From Lachnospiraceae bacterium (GTDB lineage Bacteria; Bacillota; Clostridia; Lachnospirales; Lachnospiraceae), in NCBI GenBank assembly GCA_902363825.1, contig CABJBK010000004.1, positions 124,001 to 188,000 of the forward strand: DNA of 64,000 nt, written 5' to 3'. A program made the translations under genes and the position numbers. The notes beneath the pieces are model-generated. The model was not told the DNA's origin and made no database searches. It saw nothing but the letters and a program-made list of their open reading frames with translations. Shown here piece after piece: positions 1 to 8,690 of this stretch. Within the stretch, counting starts at the first letter, position 1. Each line of letters begins with the position of its first letter.

Positions 1-25
1 TAAAATACCATACCCATATGATCAC

Positions 26-588
26 CTACATCTCAATCTTTTTCTTTAAGTTTCTTTCTGCTTCATCCAATCCGCACACATCACTATCATCATAAAGGCA
101 TATTATCCTTTCATTATTTATGCCTCTAACCAGTTAATTATGTTTCACGCGAAATCAATGGCCCCCCATATAATCATTTTTCCGTTTTGTATTCGTACAA
201 ATAAAATAATACTCTGCATTTTCTTCTAAATATTGAGGAAATACCTTTTCAAAATACAATATTCCTGTCATAATTAATCCAGACATTTCTTTTGGTCTCA
301 TAAATTGATTCTCATTACAGGATAAATCCTACAATTCATTTATAACCTTCTCGGAAAACTGTAAAATTTCCACCGGATATTCCAAAAGCCTCTGCCTTAA
401 CGTCTTTACGAGATCGCAACTTATGAAATCTACTTTTTTGCAATGTTTCCACTATCATCTGTTGATCCATCATTTACCCGAACAAACTCATCAAAAGCTT
501 TCGTCTGATTTATCAAACTGTCCAAACAAGCTTTGAAATATTTCTCAACATTATAAAAGGGTATCACTACATTCAATAATACTTTCAT
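26..588 (-). pseudogene. decayed family-2 glycosyltransferase
   Basis: Reading the minus strand from ATG at 588 gives a 52-codon piece that starts MKVLLNVVIPFYNVEKYF and carries VNDGSTDDSGN, the typical N-terminal nucleotide-binding motif of GT2 glycosyltransferases. It then hits a stop. In other frames coding-like pieces continue: YPVEILQFSEKVINEL before a stop, then DLSCNENQFMRPKEMS and PQYLEENAEYYFICTN, and finally a tail near position 26 ending ERNLKKKIEM. Intact GT2 proteins are usually 250-350 residues, so this is a gene broken by several frameshifts and stops and probably shortened. It is the last member of the long minus-strand glycan operon. The GT2 assignment of the first piece is firm; that the later pieces belong to the same gene is inference. 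Confidence 0.7.
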
Positions 589-617
589 GGCCTTCTGCTC
601 TTTCCTTCATGAATCAT

Positions 618-2147
618 TCAAAGAGACATCACAACTTCTTGCAACGAAATAACCGGCACATCAACCTTCTTACACAATTTCTTATACACTTCCTCATATG
701 CAAAAATAGGTGTGACTACAATCACAGAAATTCCAGACTGATCTTCTAAAAAATCCTCTGGAGCAACTATACCTTCTTCTTTCTTGTTCTGATCAATAAT
801 GTAAGATACCTCTATTTTACTCATTTTCAAATCTTCATATAAATGTTTCCCTAAAGTTCCCCATCCATATAGTGCAATTTGATCATAATGATTTTCAATA
901 AAATATTCACTTACCGATCTATTCTGCTGCTTTAATTGGAACCAATGATCCAAAAGATCATACTGTTCCCTCAATTTTTCCAATTCCTGTTGTGTTTGAA
1001 ACTCTGGTTTTTCATTGTTATTACTACTAACATTCTTCGTTCCATCCTCGTTTTTTATACGTTCCAAGCTTCTCAAAACTGCCTTTAAATATTCAAAACC
1101 ATGTTTCTCATCCGGTTCTAAATACATACCCTCTCCCCATTCATTCCAAGCATTAATAAATACAAATTCATTATTTCTATGCTTACTTTCTTCTAATACC
1201 AAAGAAAAATTCTTTTCAAAGTTCTCCGGCGATACTCCTAACAAACAATCTCCCTTCTCTCCGCGCCTTGGAGTATCATCATAATCAACAAGTGCACTTA
1301 AATATGTTTTTCCATTATTAATTTTTCCAATATGTCCCTCTAATTCATAAATGTCTTGATACTCAACCGCATTTATAACATTTTTTTTCCGTCTTTTCAC
1401 CTTTTTTCCCGTCAAGTCAATGTCTAGGGATGCTCCCGGTTCAAGCATTAATGCGGCGTCAATCCCCGGCACCTGATACCCGACATTTACCCCGATCACA
1501 TAAATCTCCGGGATTTCTTCCTTTTTTGCAAGCTGTTTCCAAAACTGCATCATGCGCAAAAGGCAGTACAATTTCTTCGGCTTATAGATCAAAAATACCG
1601 GTCTGCCATTGTATTTTATATATCGCTCATCTTTAAAAAACGGGAGCAGATAATAGAAATGTTCTTCCCATTCCGCTTCTTTCCCATAATCCTGCTGCAA
1701 CAAAACTCCGCTTTCCGATTTGGAACCTTTCACCTCGAGCTGTTCATTCCAGCTGTTTTTATTTCCAACATTGCTCCATGTTCTTGCCCACGTCTCATTT
1801 GCCCAGCAAAAGCAAAACGGCAGCTTTATATCCGTCCAGTTTAAAAGATTTTCTGCAGGTTTCTCCAATATTTTTCTACCATCTTTAAAATAGTAATGGT
1901 AAAAACAGAAACCATCTACGCCATACTGCTGCGCCAGTTCTGCCTGTTCTTCCATCGTGCTCTTTTCCAGCAGATTGTAATAGTTTTCATGCAGCGGAAC
2001 TCTCGGCTGATTATGTCCCTCAAAAAGTGGCTTTGCGTTTTTTACCGCAGTCCACTCGGTATATCCTTCTCCCCACCACGCATCATTTTCCTTTACTCTG
2101 TGAAATTGTGGTAAATACATTGCTATTGTTTTCATACAATTTTCCAT
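618..2147 (-). CDS. WbsX-like glycosyltransferase (GH99-like) with C-terminal Rossmann module
   Basis: About 509 residues. The first ~355 match the WbsX/GH99-like family found in O-antigen and capsule loci: an MKTIAMYLPQFH start, the YHYYFKDGRK segment, WANETWARTW, and INAWNEWGEGMYLEPD. The family is taken to process or transfer sugars in polysaccharide assembly, probably in the cytosol. Residues ~425-505 form a separate nucleotide-binding-like module (IALYGWGTLGKHLYEDL, then IIDQNKKEEG) that recurs in nearby proteins. The start is uncertain: the first ATG has AAGGA only 3 bases upstream, whereas the fifth codon (ATG at 2135) gives the usual family N-terminus. It lies 20 bases after the DUF1919 gene, in the same operon. 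Substrate unknown. Confidence 0.8.
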   Translation of the reverse strand: MENCMKTIAMYLPQFHRVKENDAWWGEGYTEWTAVKNAKPLFEGHNQPRVPLHENYYNLLEKSTMEEQAELAQQYGVDGFCFYHYYFKDGRKILEKPAENLLNWTDIKLPFCFCWANETWARTWSNVGNKNSWNEQLEVKGSKSESGVLLQQDYGKEAEWEEHFYYLLPFFKDERYIKYNGRPVFLIYKPKKLYCLLRMMQFWKQLAKKEEIPEIYVIGVNVGYQVPGIDAALMLEPGASLDIDLTGKKVKRRKKNVINAVEYQDIYELEGHIGKINNGKTYLSALVDYDDTPRRGEKGDCLLGVSPENFEKNFSLVLEESKHRNNEFVFINAWNEWGEGMYLEPDEKHGFEYLKAVLRSLERIKNEDGTKNVSSNNNEKPEFQTQQELEKLREQYDLLDHWFQLKQQNRSVSEYFIENHYDQIALYGWGTLGKHLYEDLKMSKIEVSYIIDQNKKEEGIVAPEDFLEDQSGISVIVVTPIFAYEEVYKKLCKKVDVPVISLQEVVMSL

Positions 2148-2168
2148 CCATCCTTATTTTAATTATTT

Positions 2169-3068
2169 TTAATCTACACGATACTTTTTTTCTCCTGCAA
2201 GAAGTGAAATGATATCTAACAAATAGCTGTTCGCTCCATTTGACGCATTAGAATTAACCACTTCCCAAAATTCTTTCTGTCCGGGCAACATTTCTAATTC
2301 ATAAACATTTGGATCTTTTATGCCGAATCCCCGCGGCACAAAACAGGCTTTTTTCTTCGTTTCCAAAGAAATAAAATGTTCTACAACGTCCCTATCCTCG
2401 GTATAAATTTCAACAAATAAATTATTGTAATTTATTTTCTTTAATCTTCTATTCCACTTTTCCAGCGCCTCTTCGACAGATGTATCATGATTAAAATGTA
2501 TATATGCATTTTTTAATCTCATAACCGGATACCTGATTCCACTGTGCACTTCTTTTCTAAACTCCACAAATTCCGGCTTTTCCATTACATTTTCCTGTAA
2601 ATTTGGAAGCAGTTCCAACAAATCTTTGGCACTTAATGCCAAATTTTTAAATGGAGAACGGCATTCCATACCCAGCGTACGGCACACTATCCCACCCCAA
2701 CAGTTATTACTGAGGATAGATATCTCGCTTTCTAACAACCTAATATATCGGCTCCATGTAAAATAGGGAATATCGAGAATCCGACATGGCAAAATACGTT
2801 TCCTTTCTATTCCAAGCTTCATAATATCCGTAACAATCTCATCCTGATAAGCTTCATTCATTACTAAAATATAGTCAAACGCAGTTCTCTTTATTTTTTC
2901 TTTTTCAATAAGCGGCCAGCCATCAATCCTGCTATAATGCGGTATCTCATTGGCTGTGACTGCATTGATTCTAATCTCATTAAGGCTCTCCTGATGCTTT
3001 AAACACATCACATGTGAATTGTACTCTTTTCCAAGTCCCCATAAAATAAGTTTATATGGTTTTCCCAT
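2169..3068 (-). CDS. DUF1919 family exopolysaccharide protein
   Basis: 299 residues. The central and C-terminal part carries the DUF1919 signature: ISILSNNCWGG at ~116-126, then GMECRSPFKNLALS and a PVMRLKNAYIHFNHD segment. DUF1919 proteins are common in capsule and exopolysaccharide loci and are suspected acyl- or glycosyl-transfer enzymes, but no activity is assigned here. The first ~100 residues look like a diverged Rossmann module (KLILWGLGKEY, then FDYILVMNEAYQDEIV), similar to modules in neighbouring proteins. Operon member between the beta-propeller protein and the WbsX-like enzyme. Confidence 0.72.
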   Translation of the reverse strand: MGKPYKLILWGLGKEYNSHVMCLKHQESLNEIRINAVTANEIPHYSRIDGWPLIEKEKIKRTAFDYILVMNEAYQDEIVTDIMKLGIERKRILPCRILDIPYFTWSRYIRLLESEISILSNNCWGGIVCRTLGMECRSPFKNLALSAKDLLELLPNLQENVMEKPEFVEFRKEVHSGIRYPVMRLKNAYIHFNHDTSVEEALEKWNRRLKKINYNNLFVEIYTEDRDVVEHFISLETKKKACFVPRGFGIKDPNVYELEMLPGQKEFWEVVNSNASNGANSYLLDIISLLAGEKKYRVD

Positions 3069-3104
3069 AATATTTTCTCCTCATATTCTTTTGCATTGTC
3101 TCAG

Positions 3105-4226
3105 TTATTGCCCAGATATCACTCTCCAGATCTTTTCTCCTGTACATTGCTTTCTATTTTTTACTATTTTTCTTTCCAGCGGAACATCATCAACAAACAC
3201 TTTTAGGAACCCTTCTTCTTCCACCACCACTTCTGTAATATTTTCCTGTATATACTTTATCCGTTCTTTTGCATTCGGAAGTATTGGCTTTATCCAGATC
3301 AATTTTCCTGTATTTTTATCAATTCTAAGATAATGACTACACACACGGTTTGATAAATAATAAAAATTTTCATCCTCACAATAGCCATAGAATTTTGACC
3401 ACTTTTCGCGCATTTTTTCAAATTCCACGTCTGGCGGCCAACAGTTATCCAATACCCTGACTTCTCCAGTTTTAATATCCAACTGATAAAAGCGATCATC
3501 TGTTCCCGGTAAAATTATCATCTTTCCATCTGACGGAAACAGACACGACACGGTATGATCTTTCAGCAGTTCTCTTAATGAAGTAATCTGCTCAAGCTTC
3601 CTGTTATGAATGTCAAATTCATATACTTCGCCTACCCAAGTCAGTATATATATGCATCCATTGTCCCGAATAGCATGTACACTTTTCTCCAACACGATGT
3701 CCAGACAGTAGCTTTCATATTTTCCGCTATCTGTATGATAGCACAACAGCTTCCCACCAAGCTTTGGAAACAACCAAACTTCTTTTCCGCAGCGACAGCC
3801 GCATCCAAATACAATTTCCCTTACATTATCCGGATAAGGAACTTCTTTTATCTTTTTTGTCTCCATATCAAAGATCACCAGCTTTTGCAGTGCACTTGTA
3901 AAAATCAAAATCTGCTTTTCTTCCGCCGTCACAAAAGCATAATTACCATCCGCCATCTTATGACACGAAATTGGATATTCACTTATCTCGGCTGTTTCAA
4001 TCTTATATTCTATAATATGCTCGCCCGACACCTCTAAAAAAAATCCATTTGTTCCAATTTTCACTGCCAAATCCACAGGTGCAATCCTATCCGGTTTTAT
4101 GGATATTGGCATATAACGTACCTCTCCCTTCTCAACATCAAGCATTACCGGCAATGATGTTTCCTCAGTCATAAAAACTAAATTTCCATTATACTTTATA
4201 CAGTCTCTTGCACTCAGTAGAAACAC
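3105..4226 (-). CDS. beta-propeller-like protein of the glycan operon
   Basis: 373 residues with no enzyme motif I recognise. The sequence is a string of beta-rich units of roughly 40-50 residues, each ending in an aromatic or acidic turn such as LVIFDMETKKIKEVPYP, YQLDIKTGEVRVLD and LRIDKNTGKLIWI, as in WD40/YVTN-like propellers. No signal peptide is visible, so it should be cytosolic. The start is GTG, 13 bases inside the end of the upstream glycosyltransferase gene, with GAGG about 10 bases upstream; the overlap argues for translational coupling. A cluster of cysteines (FGCGCRCGKE, ~140-150) is unusual. It might scaffold or sense a glycan intermediate, but that is speculation. Confidence 0.6.
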   Translation of the reverse strand: MFLLSARDCIKYNGNLVFMTEETSLPVMLDVEKGEVRYMPISIKPDRIAPVDLAVKIGTNGFFLEVSGEHIIEYKIETAEISEYPISCHKMADGNYAFVTAEEKQILIFTSALQKLVIFDMETKKIKEVPYPDNVREIVFGCGCRCGKEVWLFPKLGGKLLCYHTDSGKYESYCLDIVLEKSVHAIRDNGCIYILTWVGEVYEFDIHNRKLEQITSLRELLKDHTVSCLFPSDGKMIILPGTDDRFYQLDIKTGEVRVLDNCWPPDVEFEKMREKWSKFYGYCEDENFYYLSNRVCSHYLRIDKNTGKLIWIKPILPNAKERIKYIQENITEVVVEEEGFLKVFVDDVPLERKIVKNRKQCTGEKIWRVISGQ

Positions 4227-6115
4227 TTGTCCATTTCCTCCAATATTGCATCCAAAGACAGCATCTTTGCCTGTTGGTCTTTCATTCCCTCTAATATCTT
4301 GGAATTTTCAAAATTTGTTGTATTTACAATAATATCCACAGGTTTGCGTTCATCTGTCGGATGATATATCTTTATTTCAGAATGCTTTTTTTTCACATCT
4401 CTGTCAATCCCATAACAAACCTCCACAAAACCGTCATCCAATTCCTTTACCAGCCTCTGCCCCATATAGCTCATTCCATATATTGCAATCGTATGGTATC
4501 CTTTCTTCCGCAGATACTTCCCGATTTTTTTCCCCTTTTGTTTTACGGAAATCCACCTTATTGCTGTTAAATATAATTTCAAATGTTTGTCAGATAATGC
4601 CATTTTTTCGTTGTAACTTTCATAGATATCTTTTTTAAATATATCCATGTCATATTTCTGATCCAGCAAATACAACTGTTTCCTAAATTTACCGCTGATA
4701 TTATGAAAATCCGCATATTGCTCCATATTCTGGGAGGCCATCTTCTGCATCAACTGACAATTAACATAATCCGTTTTTTCTATGTATCGTTTCGCCTCAA
4801 ATAAATTTAAATTATGTGTGGTATTTTTTTCAACAATTTCGTCCCATTTTTTACACCATTCTTCTGGTGTCAGCTGATGCTTCAAACATCCATCTTTATA
4901 TTTTTTTGTATTCCCATTTAAAATGTCCAGTGATTTATCTACAAGTTCCTCTATAGAGTCTGCTTTATTGTTTCCAAAAAGATCTTTTTCTCTATCGGTT
5001 ACAAACAAGGACAGATTCGGAACCCCCCACTTTTCAGCTAATCCTGCGCCTGATGCCCGCATTGGAAATGATGCAATAAATAAGTCTGCTGCTTTTATCA
5101 AACTGTAGACCTCCTGTCTACTTCTATAGCCAACTGCCCGAGCATCCCCATTTGTTCGTTCCTCCAACCTTTTCCACTTTTCTTTTTTCGGATCTGGTCC
5201 TATAATAATAAATTGTGGTTTTTGTTTGCTTCTTTCAAACAATTTTTCAACAAAATACGTAAAACTACAATGTATGATATCCTGATACTTGAACTCATCT
5301 CCCATCGAGACAATCAGCTTTCTCTTTTTATCAATTTTAAAATTTAAAAGCACTTTCTCTTTTGTCTCTTCATCACATATAACTGAATCTATAATCCCCC
5401 CGTTTGGCGATTGCAATATCAGATTTTTTTCATCTGCAATTCCTCTATACTTTTTGGACTTTTCCCAATCAAATTTATTCAAATTCAAGACAACATCTGC
5501 AACAGAAAATCCATAGGAAAATCTAAAATCTGCATGATTATAAAAATATACCGGTATCTGCCAATTTTTATTGCTATATGCCAATAACGGCACAATATCA
5601 TACATATGTATATGAAGAACAATACGTTCAAACTTCTGTGAAAATTGTAACAGCTGTTTTGCTTTTTCCAGAAAATTTCCATGTAAGCATAATATCGTTC
5701 CTCCTGTTTTCTCTACACTTTGAAGAATAAACTTAGGTATGTCCCAATACTCCATATCTGTAAACACAATCGAATATTGCCGTTTTTTATCATTTTTTAT
5801 CCAATTATAGACAATCGTAGAATGTCCTCCGGCCTTTCCCGCCCGGGTCATAACATGCAATATTTTTCCGTTTTGCGGTTTTTCCTCCGGACTAAATTCT
5901 ATTATCTGACCTATTTTTACAATTTCTCTTTCAAGAATATTGCTACTATATGCCCCTGTTATATATTCTGAACACCCGCACCCAATTAACTGCAGGAGCT
6001 CCAACTTTTCTTCATCCCCTTCGCACGCATCCAGACTTTTTTCCAATTCCTTAATAAACTGATAATTTAAATCTATACGCCTGCGTACATCTTCCATACA
6101 ACTATATGCTTTCAC
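4214..6115 (-). CDS. GT-B glycosyltransferase with C-terminal Rossmann module
   Basis: 633 residues. After ~80 helical residues comes a GT-B N-terminal domain (ILHVMTRAGKAGGHSTIVYNW, ~84-104). The C-terminal donor-binding half has VGYRSRQEVYSLIKAADLFI and RASGAGLAEKWGVPNL, as in GT4-like enzymes. Residues ~545-630 form a Rossmann-like tail (TIAIYGMSYMGQRLVKEL, then CYGIDRDVKKK) like that of the WbsX-like protein. The first codon is GTG preceded by GGGGGAAGAA, a strong ribosome binding site. It overlaps the RraA-like gene upstream and the propeller gene downstream by 13-14 bases each. It probably adds a sugar from a nucleotide donor; donor and acceptor unknown. Confidence 0.7.
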   Translation of the reverse strand: MKAYSCMEDVRRRIDLNYQFIKELEKSLDACEGDEEKLELLQLIGCGCSEYITGAYSSNILEREIVKIGQIIEFSPEEKPQNGKILHVMTRAGKAGGHSTIVYNWIKNDKKRQYSIVFTDMEYWDIPKFILQSVEKTGGTILCLHGNFLEKAKQLLQFSQKFERIVLHIHMYDIVPLLAYSNKNWQIPVYFYNHADFRFSYGFSVADVVLNLNKFDWEKSKKYRGIADEKNLILQSPNGGIIDSVICDEETKEKVLLNFKIDKKRKLIVSMGDEFKYQDIIHCSFTYFVEKLFERSKQKPQFIIIGPDPKKEKWKRLEERTNGDARAVGYRSRQEVYSLIKAADLFIASFPMRASGAGLAEKWGVPNLSLFVTDREKDLFGNNKADSIEELVDKSLDILNGNTKKYKDGCLKHQLTPEEWCKKWDEIVEKNTTHNLNLFEAKRYIEKTDYVNCQLMQKMASQNMEQYADFHNISGKFRKQLYLLDQKYDMDIFKKDIYESYNEKMALSDKHLKLYLTAIRWISVKQKGKKIGKYLRKKGYHTIAIYGMSYMGQRLVKELDDGFVEVCYGIDRDVKKKHSEIKIYHPTDERKPVDIIVNTTNFENSKILEGMKDQQAKMLSLDAILEEMDKCFY

Positions 6116-6767
6116 TTCTTCCCCCGTACTCCTTTAAATAGTCTTTTAAACATATGGTCTTAAACGTACTCCATTTTTTTCTGTCTATACAGTCATACCA
6201 AATATCTTCCTGCAATTCAATGGCTACCAACTTATCATAAAATTCTTCCGTTATCTGGGTTTTTGGTATTACGACCACACCTGAATCATCACAAACTGCA
6301 ATTGACCCCTGATAAAAATTCCTTCTCTCGTTTATAACGTCCAAAAAAGCCGTCTTATCTACTGCTTCATTAAAGCATCCGATTGGAGATACCCCTTTAC
6401 ACCAAATAGGGTAATTTTCTTTGATCAGATAATGCGCATCTCTCATTTTTCCCGTGCAAACAATTGCTCTGTTTTGACAATATAACAAAATATACTTTGA
6501 AACAAGATCTCCGATAATTGCCCTGTCATGAACATCAACTGCATCAATCAGTACAATCTTATCAGATACCATTTGCCTGTCTAAATCCTCATGTACTGTC
6601 CAGTTGGAATCCTGAATTGCATACAAATATTGTATTTCACCAACCGCATAGTGTCTGGCATTTAATGGCAATACCTCCGGCAATACCCCTGCTTTTCCCA
6701 GACAATCTGCAACCTCTGTCGTAGAAATTCTATTTTGAATAATATACTCAATGATCTTTTTTTTCAT
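6102..6767 (-). CDS. RraA/HMG-aldolase superfamily protein
   Basis: 221 residues. It matches the RraA-like fold shared by 4-hydroxy-4-methyl-2-oxoglutarate aldolases and the RNase E regulator RraA: a TTEVADCLGKAG start, GDLVSKYILLYCQNRAIVCTG, the TGKMRDAHYL segment equivalent to the metal-site GxxRD, and IAVCDDSGVVVIP. These enzymes are metal-dependent aldolases or decarboxylases of 2-oxo acids. Position inside a glycan operon, with an HMGL-type aldolase four genes upstream, suggests it works on a precursor of an unusual sugar acid rather than on RNA. The reaction is not known. It overlaps the next gene by 14 bases. Confidence 0.7.
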   Translation of the reverse strand: MKKKIIEYIIQNRISTTEVADCLGKAGVLPEVLPLNARHYAVGEIQYLYAIQDSNWTVHEDLDRQMVSDKIVLIDAVDVHDRAIIGDLVSKYILLYCQNRAIVCTGKMRDAHYLIKENYPIWCKGVSPIGCFNEAVDKTAFLDVINERRNFYQGSIAVCDDSGVVVIPKTQITEEFYDKLVAIELQEDIWYDCIDRKKWSTFKTICLKDYLKEYGGRSESI

Positions 6768-6809
6768 TGTCCACTCTCCTTATTTTCCCCACAAGACTTA
6801 TCAACTTTT

Positions 6810-7880
6810 CTAATATGCAAAGAGTATTAACCTTGCCGGCATCGCAGCTGCATACCTTATCGCTATTTTGTAATGCGAATTTATCGCTTTTATCATTTGC
6901 GGTATTTGAATCAATCCCCATTCATCAAACCCTGCCATTATCATAAGCTTTGGCATTTGTTCTTTCAATATTCCAGATGCACCTTCCAGTGTCTCACAGA
7001 CCCCTGTCAAAAAATTGATCTTTATAATAGAAACCTTTTTATTTTTTAGCAGATCATCCAGTTTGTATACTTTAAGTTTTGTCTCTCCCCCCGATCCGAC
7101 ACCTGAACTTTCTTGATCCTCACAAAAATCTAATTCCGTATTCTGATTCCAACACCCATATGGATACACATCTATATTCTTTAATTTTGTCTTTGATATA
7201 TAAGCCCTTAACCTATTAACACTCTCGCGCTCCGGTTCTATGGCATATATTCGTTCATAGCATTTCCTTACCTTCAAAAAATCTCTAATCGTATCACCAT
7301 CATATGCACCAATATCAACCAAGCTCTCCGATTCTGTAATTTCAAAAAAAGGATTTGAAAAGTAACTGATATGTTCTTGATATACCGGTAATATATAATG
7401 AAAATCTTCTGTCAATTTGCAATTCAAAAATGCAGTCAGACATTTTTTTGACAAATCATCCTCAAGCCATTGATATGTCCTCTCATATTCTTCCTTATGC
7501 GTCAAAACAAATTCATACGTCAAGTGTTTCCATTGTTCATAACATACATTTATCAAGCAAAAACACTTATGGATTCCCTCTTTTTCTGATATAGCATCTG
7601 CCAGTTCATATCTAGAATGTCCAAAAACAATATTTACCGCCCCGTATTTTTTTACTATTTCTTCGATTGACATTACTGGCATCCCATCCACTTCTGTGAT
7701 ATCTGCATGGTCGACCCAGCATGCAACTGGTTCTATTTCGTAATGCCTCAAAATTTTCCGCACGCTATAAGACATACTTCCATTTCCCCAAATAACCAGT
7801 GGAAGTGATTCTTTTTTCAATTCTTCCAAAATATCATTTTGCCGTTCCGATTCCACTATCTGTATAAAAAAATCTTCCAT
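6810..7880 (-). CDS. FkbM-like methyltransferase with N-terminal Rossmann module and altered motif
   Basis: 356 residues when started at ATG 7880, chosen because GGAGAGG lies 6 bases upstream; an in-frame TTG 15 bases earlier is less likely. Residues ~20-115 are a Rossmann-like module (LPLVIWGNGSMSYSVRKIL). Residues ~185-350 are an FkbM-type SAM methyltransferase: VDIGAYDGDTIRDF and IYAIEPERESVNRL. The conserved FkbM motif that reads KMDIEGAE in the paralogue two genes upstream is KINFLTGVCETLEGA here, losing the Asp and Glu. The protein may be inactive or have a different chemistry. Operon member between the class I methyltransferase and RraA-like genes. Confidence 0.72.
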   Translation of the reverse strand: MEDFFIQIVESERQNDILEELKKESLPLVIWGNGSMSYSVRKILRHYEIEPVACWVDHADITEVDGMPVMSIEEIVKKYGAVNIVFGHSRYELADAISEKEGIHKCFCLINVCYEQWKHLTYEFVLTHKEEYERTYQWLEDDLSKKCLTAFLNCKLTEDFHYILPVYQEHISYFSNPFFEITESESLVDIGAYDGDTIRDFLKVRKCYERIYAIEPERESVNRLRAYISKTKLKNIDVYPYGCWNQNTELDFCEDQESSGVGSGGETKLKVYKLDDLLKNKKVSIIKINFLTGVCETLEGASGILKEQMPKLMIMAGFDEWGLIQIPQMIKAINSHYKIAIRYAAAMPARLILFAY

Positions 7881-7898
7881 ACAAGTCCTCTCCAACTC

Positions 7899-8675
7899 TT
7901 ACTTCCAATTTAATTCCCAAATATTCCCATCAAAGGGTGTATCCCTGTGCAAAAACTCGTCATAGAACTCTATCTCTCTCGGAAAATACTTTCGTAAACG
8001 CTGGATATCTCCAACATCATAAGTAACAACTTCAAAAGGATCAATTGTTTTTTTCTCTACCACAACGCTAATATTATATCCATACTTTTTTATATGCGCA
8101 TCCCTACAATCGCACCCTGCCAGAATCAGATGATATAGCAACAATCCTGCATTCCACAAGCTGACGTGTCCACCTATGATTTCTTCTTTATACGGCGGAA
8201 CAGTAATCGCAAGAATACCTCCTTCTTTCGCACAACCAACAACTTTCCGTAAAAACATATGCGGATCTAACTGATGCTCCAGTATATGCGCTGCCCATAC
8301 ACAATCGAATTTTTGTTCTCCAAAAGGGTATTTATTAAAATCATCTATTATGAGCCGAAAATCCGAATTTTTTTTATGCGGAGAAACCCTCCCCGACTTT
8401 CCATAGTCTATTGCTGTAACTCTTTTTCCCCGTTTTAAAAATTCATTACTTTGATAGCCTTCCCCACATCCTATATCTAATACCGTTTTAAAGTCATAGT
8501 TTCGACACACAAATTCTAACGCCTCATATCCCGGATATGGATATTTTTCAAATGGAAAATTTATCAGATACGCTTCTACTTTTTTGTATATATCATATAC
8601 TTCTTCCAAAGTTTCTGGCGTCCGCTCTTTTTCAAACAACAGTTTCCTTAAATCCTCTTTCCATTCTTCCGTCAC
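7899..8675 (-). CDS. class I SAM-dependent methyltransferase
   Basis: 258 residues. A Methyltransf_11/23-type enzyme: motif I VLDIGCGEGYQSNEFLKRG (~77-95), VTAIDYGKSG, FDCVWAAHILEHQLDP and LAITVPPYKEEIIGGHVSLW. It should transfer a methyl group from S-adenosylmethionine, most likely to a sugar or glycan intermediate given the operon. The start is GTG with GAGGAGGG seven bases upstream. It lies between two FkbM-type genes, so three methyltransferase-like proteins are consecutive. Acceptor unknown. Confidence 0.8.
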   Translation of the reverse strand: MTEEWKEDLRKLLFEKERTPETLEEVYDIYKKVEAYLINFPFEKYPYPGYEALEFVCRNYDFKTVLDIGCGEGYQSNEFLKRGKRVTAIDYGKSGRVSPHKKNSDFRLIIDDFNKYPFGEQKFDCVWAAHILEHQLDPHMFLRKVVGCAKEGGILAITVPPYKEEIIGGHVSLWNAGLLLYHLILAGCDCRDAHIKKYGYNISVVVEKKTIDPFEVVTYDVGDIQRLRKYFPREIEFYDEFLHRDTPFDGNIWELNWK

Positions 8676-8690
8676 TTTTCAACCCTCCTC

